64,000 nt of DNA from Metopolophium dirhodum (GCF_019925205.1 NC_083562.1:3720001-3784000), one strand, 5' to 3'; shown: positions 42,201 through 52,262, numbered from the stretch's first letter. A program made the numbers and translations. The notes: a model not told the origin generated them from the sequence alone.

Positions 42201-42262
42201 AATAAAAAAACACGCATCATTATAAAATCAATACATTCATCGCTTCGCTGAAAATCTAAAAA
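42196..42262 (+). repeat. Extra family A tail
   Basis: AAACACGCATCATTATAAAA, TCAATACATTCATCGCTTCG and GAAAATCTAAAA repeat the tail block that has just ended at 42200, so the tail is duplicated in tandem. Confidence 0.75.
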
Positions 42263-45189
42263 AATTAACCAAATCCAATTATTTCCTGTAGGACATGTTT
42301 TTGTACTAAAAATGCACCGTCTCCGACGACCTCAAATTAAATTATTTTCAATTATGAAATAGCTGTAATTCGGTCAGCTTTAGGTTTTAGACGCGTGGAT
42401 CAATGAATCAATATTAATTTTTAAAAAAATAAACCTAACCATATCATTGACGCTCCTTGTTACCCCATTATAAACCTACTCTATAGAATGTTGGTCCACC
42501 GATATTCCTCCCGTCTATATTAATTTCAATATTTATACAACAATATAATTACTCAATCAAAATTGAATTTTGATACATTGAAATAGTCAAAGAAATATCT
42601 GCAGAGATCATCTGCTTCAGAATATAAAAATTAAAATTGTATATCATAGTTCAAAAGAGTAAAAAGCTTACAAATGATAAATATCATATGATAAATAAAT
42701 GGTATATAAATGGTATTAAATATATGTATGTTTTTCTAAAATTTTTCCGAAATTATGGTATTCTGTAGTTGAGTAAACTGGAGTAGCGTTTAAAAAGTTA
42801 CATTTTTATTATTTACGAGCATAGAAAAATAATTAATATCAAACGCAATTTTTAATAAAATTGAATTATTTTTTAAATCAGCTTTTTATTTAAACATATT
42901 ACAAAATGATTTCATGGTATGTACTAAACTTTTTTATTCGATATATTTATATTATATTATGTCAATAATATTACGCGTATATATGTAATTTATATCCAAA
43001 TCCACAACCGAATTGTTTGAAGTGATTTTTTTTCGTTATTAATAAACTAATGATACATTTTAATTTATATTAAAACAAAATGTACAACGCGATGCATTGA
43101 TTACACCTACATTTTTGTATTTGCTATTATTGTATCGTAATACATGTTATGATTATGCATTTATGTCTCATATATGAGTATTTGACGTTTGTCAAAATAA
43201 TTTATTGGTATTGAATAACGATCACAGAAAACTTGGCGTTGGGTCAGTCCTCAAATAATAACAATATTCATATTTTAATATTATTTTCTGTAGTTCATTT
43301 TGTAAAATGGTAGATAAACAAAATTATTGATAAGTAAAAAAGTCATAAATGTGAATTTATTGTGATAATAATATTAAATTTTAAATTTATAAATTATAAA
43401 TTATTATATGTAAACGTGCAAGATCCGTTCAAATAGACATAATATACTTCAACTAAAATTAATTATGTTTAAGGTTTAACTGATGAAAATAAAAACAAAA
43501 TGTCTGTTTTACTTTATAGAAACGTTGTAAGTATTAGCAGTATATTTATGTATACGTTTACTGTTTTACATTACTTTACATTACGCATATAAACTAACTA
43601 GAAATACTATGTTTAATAACATAAATAAATTTAGGGCTCGGATTTAAACGTAACTACAAATTACTTAAACATTTAAAATATCTCATCTTAAACTAAAAGT
43701 TAAATAACGACTCATACATTTTGTCTGAAAAATGCCATTACACAACCATAATTAAACTCTAAAAAGAAAGGGAAAAAAATATGTAAATCGGTTTTTTTTT
43801 TATTAACAATTAAAGCAAAAGTACTTTTTGACAAATATGAATTGTTTTTTTTTCTTGAAAACTGTATATTATATTATATTATTATCATGATAAATAAACA
43901 TCAGTGAATTTAAAACCAGATGGATTTCTTTAAAATTAATAAATACTAAAAAGCATAACAAACAATACCATATTCGAGAAATACAAACTAACATCGAAGA
44001 AATGTCAATACAACATATCAAAAGATGACAAAAGTATTTATATATAGATGTAAAATGAAAATTTCAAATCTCCAATATCTTTCAATAATCTTCTATAACC
44101 GTATTTATAATAGATTTATTGTTATTTCAAGAAATATGCGAATTAATATAATATTAAATAGGTATTTATATTTTTTATCGAATTAATTTATTAAGTTTTT
44201 ACTTTTTATAGAATAAAAACACTTAATTTAAAAATCTTAGTTTGAAGCTGCATACAATTGTCTAAGAATTTCTAATGAATAAGTTATAACTTATAAGTAT
44301 TTAAAAAACTAATAAGTGGATAATAATGGACCAACACTTATGTTATAATTAATTAACTACTCATTCGAGTTGCATTTGTGTCGACAGCCATTTATGTTAT
44401 CATGTATATACTTTAATATTTTTAACGATTTTTGGGTAGTTTGCTGGGTACTTCCTGTTTCCTAACAAAAGTTATTTACATTCGAGTGGAGGTAGAAGGC
44501 TCATATGTTATTGTCACGTGCCATTTAATTCAATAGGAATTCGACAATAAAATGTAATGCGTTTCACATTATTTTCATTTCGTTGTGAAATAATAGTTGC
44601 AGTTCGGTATGAACTACAACGTTTGAATTACGACAGAATAATCGTGAAGTGAATCATGTTGGCGTTATATTAGACCTCGTATGCCATTTGAGAGAGCATA
44701 TTTTTTTGGTGTTACTTCAACTTTATTTTCCGGTTAAAATTTTAAAAACAATATTGATGATAACCAGTTAACGGCATTACCTAACTGTTTTTGAAACATT
44801 TTTACAATCATATCATTAAAATAGTCACTAAAGGTAGGCCTATACATAGGCTAGGCAGAGATTTGAGTGTGTTTTAGGGTGCTTAGATCCCCAACATATT
44901 AAAAGTCCCCCCCCCCCTATAAAAAAAATAAATATTTTGTAACTAGGATTTAAGCCCCCCTGAAATTCAATAAAATCTCTTCCTATGGGCGTATATAGTT
45001 TCTATACTTCGTGTTATTAAGGAACGGTCGTGTTACACGGATCAGACCATATTATATTTGTCGTCTAGACTCTAGACGGATACGATTAATAAAACAACTT
45101 GACGAAATATCATAGTATTATGCGCATAATACAATATTTACATGTTTATGTATTATGTTTAAACGTGCAATTTATATTTTTTTTTCTAG
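42263..45189. other. AT-rich non-coding DNA, probably intron upstream of the 45190 exon
   Basis: No gene is supported. A C-run (about 44907-44919) and a segment 44840-44995 with weak inverted ends (ATAGGCTAGGCAGAGATTT and the inverse of ATAGGAAGAGATTTTAT) suggest a decayed terminal-repeat element. The last bases (TTTTTTTTTCTAG) are the polypyrimidine tract and acceptor of the exon. Confidence 0.5.
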
Positions 45190-45291
45190 CCTTATTGGAT
45201 GAAAAGTAAAGAATATTGGAACAACAGTTTCGATGAACGTTACAAGAAACTCCACGAAGACGTTATCAATAAAAAACGACTTCCACTCAAG
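45190..45291 (+). CDS. Internal coding exon of an unrecognised protein (partial)
   Basis: The exon is framed by a strong acceptor (a run of T, then CTAG at 45186-45189) and a consensus donor (AAG then GTAAGTC at 45292). It is exactly 102 bp, and only the frame starting at its first base is open. The other two hit stops within the first 18 bases. It encodes 34 residues beginning PYWMKSKEYW, containing SFDERYKKLHEDV and ending in RLPLK. The peptide is hydrophilic and charged and looks helical, with no signal peptide or membrane segment. Both flanking introns are phase 0 and long: no partner exon could be found in the window. I do not recognise the protein. The rest of the gene must lie outside the window or in exons too small to see. 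A chance exon-like string is possible, but the combination of both splice sites and a single open frame makes a real exon more likely. Confidence 0.7.
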
Positions 45292-46472
45292 GTAAGTCCC
45301 GAAGAACACGTCGTACTGTTATTATACTTCAGTTTAAAGGAAACACAATAATGTCTGAAATGTTTTATTAATGTCGCCGCGTGACGAGTATGACGTTTTT
45401 CCGTATACACAAAGTGTTTTTTTATTATTACACGTGTTCTATATTTAGGGCTGAATCACTATTCACTATACAACACAGTCCGTCGTGTACCCTTCCTACT
45501 TGTAGAGGCAACTTCTGTTACCTTGTTCACCTTTTTCTCGTATAATATACCGTCCCGCTATTTCAGTCGAAAGAACTACTTTAAAAACCCCACCTCCTCC
45601 ATGAATATCTGCAACTTTTTAGTAATGCCAATTTCTCAAATTTCATAGTAACGAGTATTTATATATTTTAGTTCAAATCGTTTTAAATTTCATCCTTAAT
45701 AATATAATTATATAATAGGCTCGACAAACCTTATATGGGGGCCTGGTGTCGGTCGGTGGTTGGCCTCGGTCACCAACGTGTTATGAGGTCAAGAAACGGC
45801 CGACGTCGCTAGTTCCCGGACTACCCGGGTTTTCAGTGACGAATCTTCGCCGACACATACACGTGTTCCTCAATAAATTGCAACCCAACCCTCACCCCTA
45901 CAAAAATTATAATGGCTATTGTTGCCAATACTTGAGATCAATAATAAAAATTAAAAAACCCTTTCACGGTTGAAATAAAATTATTCATTTCAAAATGTCT
46001 ATATAATAAATTATGATAATAATAAATAATTTTTTTCAACAAATATTAAATTCATTTCATAGTAATTGTAATATAATTTATGTATAATACAATATACACT
46101 CGTTATCTTGATTAAAATTACGTTTCCTGTAAACTGTAACAACATTTTTTTTTAACGTCGGGTTATTTTTCGTACAAAAACTTCTGTGTTCACACCGTTG
46201 CACTCCTGTAGGTATTATATTCTCGTTAAATCACATCGATAAACACGACATCGCGCGCAAATAAAAGTAGGTATACGCAAGTAAATTGACTAATTATTAT
46301 TATTATTAATAACCAGTGAAAATAATAGTCCCACGGCAGTCGTTTAAATAATCACGAGAGCACAATAATAGTAATTATTATTATTATTATAATGTGACGT
46401 TATTTTTGTCGACGAATTTCATATTCTTTTCGCCTGTTAATGCGCCCATAAACCCAAATAATTGCACGAAAG

Positions 46473-46499
<27 letters not shown>
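45292..46499. other. Non-coding DNA, probably intron
   Basis: The stretch is AT-rich apart from a GC-rich block of about 180 bp (45735-45900: CCTGGTGTCGGTCGG through ATCTTCGCCGACACA). That block gives a 75-codon frame (45746-45973) starting at GTG with no recognised domain, and may be a mobile-element fragment. Confidence 0.45.

Positions 46500-46501
<2 letters not shown>
46473..46501. repeat. (ATT)n microsatellite
   Basis: About 29 bp of uninterrupted TTA/ATT repeat. It produces an Asn run in a minus-strand frame that is not a gene. Confidence 0.95.
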
Positions 46502-46503
<2 letters not shown>

Positions 46504-47050
46504 CTCCAGTGACCCCGGGTCCTAGGGGGTCGTAGACTAAAGTATAATACTGCAGTTGGCCAGTGCAGGGTGTTGGGCGCGGGAGGATTGTCGGACGAGG
46601 TGTCAGGTGACCCACGAAATTGGTTATTTACTACGGCTTATTCGTTTCCGTTAATAAAAATGTCCACTTACCTCCACGCGCCCACACCGATTCACACGCC
46701 CACCCACTCTCACCACGGCATACCTTTGCAGCTCGACCGATGTAATGCACGCGCAGCCCGCAGCGGGGTAAAACAAATTACAGCCGCCGTACGAGAAGTT
46801 AATTCGGGTAGAGTCCGCGGCGGCGGCGGCGGCGGCGGCGGCGAGACTGCGCAAATATTTTATGTTTTTTATTTTCATTTTCCCCGACGTACTATACATA
46901 TATTATATGTACCTAGCTACCTTGCCGCCAACTCGTACGAAATTATTCCTTCCGTCGTCACGTTTCGTTTTCCGGTAATAGGATTTACTGGTCCGACACG
47001 ATATATTATATAACGCCGCAGCGCGCGTGGAAGTCAACTACGAAAATATT
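46500..47050. other. GC/CpG-rich island
   Basis: About 550 bp much richer in G and C than its surroundings, with a (CGG)8 microsatellite at 46818-46841. Frames on both strands (46570-47013 plus, 46651-46899 minus) are kept open mainly by this composition. Their Gly/Ala runs derive from the repeat, and the plus frame starts at GTG. The island is about 600 bp upstream of the ORF at 47642 and could hold its promoter, but I could not place a TATA box, initiator or DPE with confidence. Confidence 0.45.
46818..46841. repeat. (CGG)8 microsatellite
   Basis: Eight perfect CGG units inside the GC-rich island. Confidence 0.97.
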
Positions 47051-47641
47051 TCATACGCGTACCTTGCCCACACATATGTTCAACGTACGCATTTATATAT
47101 ATAAGTAAACTTGCGTGTAGTCTGCTGCAAAGGCACAGGAAATAATTTAAACGGGAACATATTATATAATATGGTACAACACACGCGTATACAGTTTATT
47201 GTATATATATAATATGTGTGTGTGTGCATGTGTGGTCGCCATTTGGGGGTCGGGGTGAGGAGGACTGCACGTCTTATAATGTCTAAAACTACAGCAAAAC
47301 TTCTTTTTCATTTCTTCGGAAATAATATTAATCATATAGTACGGCGGTTCTATCGTATCATTCTGCTGTAGCCTGAGAGACTGTTAAATCACTGTGACAT
47401 TTGTTCCGACAAAAATACAATTTTTAAGTGCGGTCTCGTACGAAACCTTATAATGTTTCATAATATTATATAACTAGCTGGCCACAAGCAAACTATACTG
47501 GCCACAATATAATACTACTGTCTACTACTATAGTTTATTTTTTTCGGTAACAAATAGTTTATTGAAACCCGTCATTAAGTGTTTGGCTCTCATCCTGTTC
47601 GCCGTCCGTTTACACGTCATATATACATAGTACATACAGAG
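47051..47641. other. Upstream region of the 47642 ORF
   Basis: AT-rich, with a short TG run near 47216-47225. Its last 100 bp (ATTGAAACCCGTCATTAAGTG onward) show weak similarity to the sequence just before the truncated copy at 49882. That suggests some 5' flank was duplicated with the gene. Confidence 0.4.
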
Positions 47642-48232
47642 ATGGACGCCACATCGAGAACTGTCGTATGCCAACAGTCGTATGCCAATAACGAGGGTCG
47701 ATCCATTATAGATGTTCTGGATTTGGCAGTTGACCTCAAGAACACAGCCGCGGTCAAGTCATCGTTACTGCACAGCGGACACGCCGCAAAGAAGAGTACC
47801 CGGTCGTCACCGGAATTGAGAATAATTAACTCACCCGTGTACCAGCAGGACGTAGTTATAGTTGCACCATCATCGGAGCCTGCTGCAACTTTTTGTGTGA
47901 TATCAAAGACGGACGCACCCGGGGAAATCTCATTGATTGACGCGCTGGACCTGGCAGTCGATCGTAGGATCTCTCCCACGCCTGTCCTGCAGCTACCGAT
48001 ACGGCGGCGTGAACATTTCCGGTCGTCTATTGAGCTGCAAATCCAGTCGCCCGTGTACGGTGGCGTGAAGTCTGACCCGCCGGTACCCACGGAATTCCCG
48101 GAAAACCCTGCAGCGCGGTCTGTTGGTCGGCGGAGGTCTGCGTGGAAGAGAACGAAAAGATTCGTTTGGAAATCCTTGGTGAACGTGGCACGCAGGGTTT
48201 GCATCTGTCAAACCCTCGTGGACATAGAATAA
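47642..48232 (+). CDS. Orphan protein of 196 aa with an internal two-fold repeat
   Basis: This is a single uninterrupted frame from ATG (47642) to TAA (48230). An in-frame GTG lies upstream at 47579, but this ATG is the first AUG and has a purine at -3 and G at +4. The DNA is markedly GC-richer than its flanks. The protein has an internal repeat: S(I/L)IDxLDLAVD at residues 21-31 and 97-107, each followed after 23 to 20 residues by RSSxEL(R/Q)Ixx(S)PVY at 54-67 and 127-139. Residues 159-186 are strongly basic (RRRSAWKRTKRFVWK), suggesting nucleic-acid or membrane-surface binding or a nuclear signal. There is no signal peptide, transmembrane segment or known domain that I recognise. A partial, broken copy lies 2.2 kb downstream. 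A frame on the opposite strand (47617-48204) is a shadow. It may be a lineage-specific gene, a retrogene, or a fragment of a mobile element; function is unknown. Confidence 0.5.
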   Translation: MDATSRTVVCQQSYANNEGRSIIDVLDLAVDLKNTAAVKSSLLHSGHAAKKSTRSSPELRIINSPVYQQDVVIVAPSSEPAATFCVISKTDAPGEISLIDALDLAVDRRISPTPVLQLPIRRREHFRSSIELQIQSPVYGGVKSDPPVPTEFPENPAARSVGRRRSAWKRTKRFVWKSLVNVARRVCICQTLVDIE

Positions 48233-48597
48233 TGTTCACCAAGTTTTCCCCTTCCATCACCGTTGTACGCCACAGTGGTACCTGCAGCAGTTTCCGCCGT
48301 CAGCCGCCCGTCAACCTGCAGTTTTCGGCGTACCGCATGATGGTGCCAGGCCGGTCGAAACGCACCACCTGTTGTTTCCGCCGGACAATTATTCGTCCGA
48401 CACCGTTAAATTACTATAAAAATAGCTTTAACCTAACCTAATTATTGTGCGCGTTCGCCAGTAGTCCGTCCGACGTTTTTCGCCCCTGCTTTTAGGTCCG
48501 TTCGTGCACGCTGTTTTTCGCATACGTACTTTGTATTACATTGTACACTGCCGTTCTCCGCCGCGTGTTTAGTTTGTCGGGCTCCGTTATTTCTTCG

Positions 48598-48603
48598 AAT
48601 AAA
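48598..48603 (+). terminator. Candidate poly(A) signal (AATAAA)
   Basis: The first clear AATAAA after the stop codon at 48232, about 365 bp downstream and at the end of the GC-richer segment. AATAAA is common in AT-rich DNA, so this is only a plausible 3' end for the 47642 gene. Confidence 0.3.
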
Positions 48604-48913
48604 TATTAAATTGTATTAGTTCTCGGTGCCTGATTTTTTTTATATGTTAGTTTTGCACAGCTTTCGGCTCCTTTTCGCTTCGTTTTTTCTTGCAGCTAAG
48701 TCAGCGTCTTTATGTTCCTGTTGCAGCACTCTCAAACCACGTTGTACCTATGTGATTTAGTGAATATCGTTTAGTAATTATCGTTCATTGCAATATTGCA
48801 TTATAGTTTGCCCTCATTAAATTTGTCTTTTCTCCAGTTAATATGGCGGTCAAATTTACCGGCTATATTGTTATAAATTATGTTCCAAATTATGTTTTAT
48901 TGTGAATTGTTAT

Positions 48914-49190
48914 ATGGGACTGCTGTCTAAAAATTATGTATTGTTATATGAGACTGCTGTCTAAAAACCATGTATTATATGAAACTGCGCATTATGATTC
49001 TACACATTATGTATTATTAAATGAGACTGTTGTCTAAAAATTATGTATTGTTATATGAGACTGCTGTCTAAAAACCATGTATTATATGAGACTGCGCATT
49101 ATGATTCTACACATTATGTATTATTAAATGTTGTATTATTAAATGTATTTAATCTAAAAATTATGTATCATTGTATGAAACTGTTGTAAA
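48914..49190. repeat. 107-bp tandem repeat, two copies plus a degenerate third
   Basis: ATG(G/A)GACTG(C/T)TGTCTAAAAA starts at 48914 and at 49021, and the two 107-bp units (48914-49020 and 49021-49127) are nearly identical. Each unit is itself two related half-units sharing GAGACTGCTGTCTAAAAA and CATGTATTATATGA. A partial, more diverged copy (TCTAAAAATTATGTATCATT) follows to about 49190. It begins about 300 bp after the candidate poly(A) site of the orphan gene. Confidence 0.92.
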
Positions 49191-49881
49191 TATATATTTA
49201 GCCATGAATTTATTATTGTTTATTTGTTCATGGTAATACGCACAAAGTTTTGTGTTTCGTTTTGTGTAGCTAGCGCCCTAGCGGGTACATCATATTATTA
49301 TACCACGGTATAAGTACTGGCATTGACTTTTTATTGATTTGTTTTTTTTTTTTTATTAAAGAAGATTTTTATTATATTATGTTATTAACAAAAAATGATA
49401 CAAAGTATTAAGGGAAATAATAAAAATTACCTACACCTTTAAGCTAAGCTTGTGGTGGATGAAGCGAGTCACGTGTTTGAATTAAACTACACAATTAAAT
49501 AAATGATAATACGAATAATAAGAACAAAAGAAAAAATATACAAATGTTTCTTATACTAGATTTTGTAATACCGAATCATAAACATAATCACTGACTTATT
49601 TCACTAAATAAAACATTTCTTGATGTTGGTATTATCAATAAAAATATTTCTTTTCACATCTATTAGCAAAGATTTAAAATTAACAGGGCCCAGATAGTTA
49701 ACGAACTTTTGTACAAAACTCGTTTTTGTATATTATTCTACTTTAATATTAAATTATCTTACTTCCCCGATGGGCTTATTATTTTGTTCAATAAAGAAAC
49801 AACACATTATGTGTGCGCTCACATCGATATGCAATAATTGAAGTAAATAAAACAGTAAGTTCATTATTCGTATATTATTAT
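49191..49881. other. AT-rich non-coding DNA
   Basis: No gene is visible. The last 100 bp before 49882 (GAAACAACACATTATGTGTG onward) align loosely with the 5' flank of the ORF at 47642. Confidence 0.5.
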
Positions 49882-49983
49882 ATGACTGAACTGGACGCCC
49901 ACGTGAGAACTCCAAAATTCCAGCAGTCTTATAATGCCATTGAAAGTCGATCTACAGTGAACTCTGGATTTCACCGTCGTTAA
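49882..49983 (+). pseudogene. Truncated duplicate of the 5' end of the 47642 ORF
   Basis: The ATG at 49882 opens 33 codons before TAA (49981-49983). After a three-codon offset the DNA follows the start of the 47642 gene. Shared blocks are GGACGCC, GAGAACT, CAGTCNTAT, GCCA(A/T)T, GTCGATC and CTGGATTT, in the same order and spacing, and the peptide keeps RT...QQSY...E.RS. The similarity stops at TTAA (49980-49983), directly followed by a piggyBac-like terminus, so the gene copy was cut by an insertion. The stop codon is formed by the junction. I read it as a dead paralogue; a functional short peptide is unlikely. Confidence 0.6.
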
Positions 49984-50090
49984 CCCTTTGTCGACCGACG
50001 GTACTTTTGAGTACCACATTACTAATAAATGTATATTAAATAATACGATGCATTTATCTTTTTTGTGACCCGTCGGTACGCACGAGTACC
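49984..50090 (+). mobile_element. piggyBac-like terminus next to TTAA
   Basis: TTAA (49980-49983) is followed by CCCTTTGTCGACCGACGGTAC. TTAA is the piggyBac target, and CCCTTTG-type ends occur in several piggyBac-like families. Two subterminal hairpins follow: GGTACT-TTTG-AGTACC (50000-50015) and GGTAC...GTACC (50075-50090). They are preceded by GACCGAC and GACCCGTC, which look like an inverted subterminal pair. I found no opposite terminus (a CAAAGGG before TTAA) downstream, so the element is truncated or its other end has decayed. No transposase frame is visible. Confidence 0.45.
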
Positions 50091-50637
50091 TCTTTAGCTA
50101 CAAGATAAAAAATAGAACTATGGTCCAAATTTAGAAATATAACTGTGTAATTAGATGTCAAAGTAAACAATGTACACGAAAATTCTTAGAACCAAACATG
50201 CCCACATCAGGCTGGGTTTTAAACTCGTACAAAAGCTATTTTTAGCATTCTTATCCGCTAGAATTGTTTGCAATTATTGTGTCTAGTTTATAAATATTAT
50301 TATAGCTCTAAGTGAAACTCTGGGAAAGTTGGACTCGCTGAGAGTGGGTACCAATTTTGGAATATAAAAGTCGCAAAGGCTGTAAGACGAAAGTTTAGGA
50401 TTTGTGATAAGGATTAGTGATATGGATTGGAGATAAGGCTTGGCGCTTTGGCGGGAATGTTTAAAAGTTTGAGCGTCTAGCAATCCGTCACGAACGTTGT
50501 AAATGGATAGGCTGGATACGATATCCAGGATCATCTCCCGTTTCTCCGCTGCTTTTGGTTGTTAAAATTGTTAAAAAGTGTAGAGTCGATAGGTTTATTT
50601 GATTGTCTAGCTATCAGTCATAAAATCACATAGGTAG

Positions 50638-50660
50638 GCGATCCGACTGCGTCGGATCGC
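50638..50660. repeat. Perfect 10-bp hairpin with TGC loop
   Basis: GCGATCCGAC and GTCGGATCGC around TGC. It is the first of the hairpins in the array and differs in stem sequence from the GGTGGATT hairpins, yet keeps the same loop and size. Compensatory differences between the stems are what one expects if pairing matters. Confidence 0.9.
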
Positions 50661-51302
50661 GGACTATATCGAAGCGTATATCACCAGGTATGCAATCCAC
50701 CTGCGGTGGATTGTGGACCCCGTTAGTTGCGTAGATAGGTGAATAATCGAAAAAATAGTTGGACCCCTTGACCGTGTTAGTTGTAAGTGAGTACCGATTT
50801 TGGAGACACATTAGAATTATAAATGTTGCACTTAAGCATGTAGAAGGTGATAAGAATTTCTGTATGGCCTGGCTCTTCGGCGGTCTCGTTTCGAAGGTGG
50901 GAACGTTTGAAAGTCAAGATTCAGTGTCTAGAAATCTCCCATGGCCCATGAAAACCGGCAATTCAATGATAATACTATCCCCCAGCGTATGTCTGGTGCT
51001 TTTTTTGTACGTGTAAGAAAATGTTAATTCAAAAATCTGCATGTTAGAGTGTCCAGCAAATCAGTCATTACCCATCTAAGACAAAACAAAAATAAGCAAT
51101 CCACCTGCGGCGGATAAAGTGGTATGTGCCATCGCATGTCTGGTGCTCTTTCTTATGTAAAAAGTGTAAAGTCAAAACCCGAGTTGGATTGTCTAGCAAG
51201 TCAGTCATCTCAAGTCAAAATCGATTAACATCCAATTAGCCACCTAGGTAGGCAATCCGAATTCGTCGGATCGCGGATAATGTGCTACAGTATATAAAGT
51301 AG

Positions 51303-51325
51303 GCAATCCACCTGCGGTGGATTGC
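51303..51325. repeat. Perfect 10-bp hairpin with TGC loop
   Basis: GCAATCCACC and GGTGGATTGC around TGC, matching the 9-bp hairpin at 50693-50713. Confidence 0.9.
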
Positions 51326-52099
51326 AGACCCGACGTTGGGCGGCTATAAGTGAAAACCCTATTACACAACTTACGAAATAATTTACGAAAAATACAAACT
51401 ATAACTATACAATATAAATACAAACAAATATAATATATTGTACCTATTTATTATAATTCATAAAAAAAATAACATATAGATACATAATATTATATTAACC
51501 AATACAATACATATAAACATGTACCTGTAATGTATATATAATTATATCAAAAAAAAAAAAAATGTAAAAACCTGCATGTTTAAGTGTTAAGCAAGTCAGT
51601 CAGCACCGTCTAAGACGAAATCAAAATGAGCAATCCGTCTACTGCGGATAGAATGGTAGGTATGTGCCGTCACATGTCCGGTGCTTTTTCTTATGTAAAA
51701 TGTGTAAAGTCGAAACCGTGTTGGAGTGTCTAGAAAGTCAGTCATATCAAGTCAAAATCTATTAACTTTAAAGTTCGTCAGCTAGGTTGGCTATCCGACT
51801 TGGTTAGGTTAGTTACAATGTGCTGCAGAAAATAAGTCTAGTATGTCTAGCTGCTATAAGTGAAGAGAAAAAATAGTATTTTCCATAAACCCAATCACAC
51901 AACATTCGAAATAACTTACGAAAAATAAGTATGATTATTAGTATAATTAGTATGATATAATAACAATGACAATTTAAAGAAAATAATATGTGTTGAATTC
52001 CCAATAATTTAAATAACATATAGGTACATAATATACAATATACAGTCATATAATGTAAAATTAACATGTATATTATTATATTATTTATGAAATTATAAC

Positions 52100-52262
52100 G
52101 TGAAAAAAAATGCAAAAAAGTCAATTTACGGGCGGCCGTGCCTTTGAATACACGGTACAGTCGGTTGCCGCCCGAACAGAGCTACGACGGTTTCGAACCC
52201 GGACCTACCTATCATCCTATGTTTGGGGAACCTACGCCTAACCTATCGAGCCATAGTTTGTG
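52100..52262 (-). mobile_element. tRNA-derived SINE
   Basis: On the minus strand TGGCTCGATAGG (52253-52242) fits a pol III A box. The block GGTTCGAAACC (52199-52189) matches the B-box consensus GGTTCGANNCC exactly, about 43 bp further on, as in tRNA genes. The sequence between does not fold into a normal tRNA and runs on for about 60 bp past the B box into GC-rich DNA. A short inverted pair (GGGCGGC/GCCGCCC) is present, and a T-run (complement of the A-run near 52113-52118) can act as pol III terminator. This layout is that of a tRNA-derived SINE rather than a tRNA gene. Confidence 0.65.

Larger units (their letters stand above)
50281..51930. repeat. Array of degenerate repeat units with perfect short hairpins
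   Basis: A motif like GTGTCTAGCAAGTCAGTCA occurs at about 50473, 50603, 50924, 51049, 51191, 51584 and 51726, each in the same wider context. A higher-order duplication of about 535 bp joins 51039-51240 to 51574-51780, and a more diverged copy starts near 50578. Between motifs lie hairpins with a TGC loop: GCGATCCGAC-TGC-GTCGGATCGC (50638-50660), CAATCCACC-TGC-GGTGGATTG (50693-50713) and GCAATCCACC-TGC-GGTGGATTGC (51303-51325). Weaker versions occur near 51096-51114, 51253-51273 and 51622-51642. Frames inside (50283-50534, 50626-51016) are not genes. The class of repeat is unknown to me. Confidence 0.85.

Noticed and set aside
46570..47013. 147-codon plus frame and 82-codon minus frame in the GC island
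   Set aside because: Both are kept open by GC-rich composition and the CGG repeat, which yields Gly or Ala runs; the plus frame starts at GTG.
47617..48204. 195-codon minus-strand frame
   Set aside because: It is antisense to the 47642 ORF, whose sense frame contains the duplicated protein module and a better start.
48142..48441. 99-codon frame overlapping the 3' end of the 47642 ORF
   Set aside because: It starts at GTG in a different frame and shows no repeat module; no evidence of a frameshift that would join it.
50281..51930. CRISPR array
   Set aside because: Units are long, diverged and contain palindromes rather than short identical repeats with unique spacers, and the DNA is eukaryotic.
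52130..52262. Functional tRNA gene
   Set aside because: The A and B boxes are present but acceptor and anticodon arms do not pair, so a SINE fits better.
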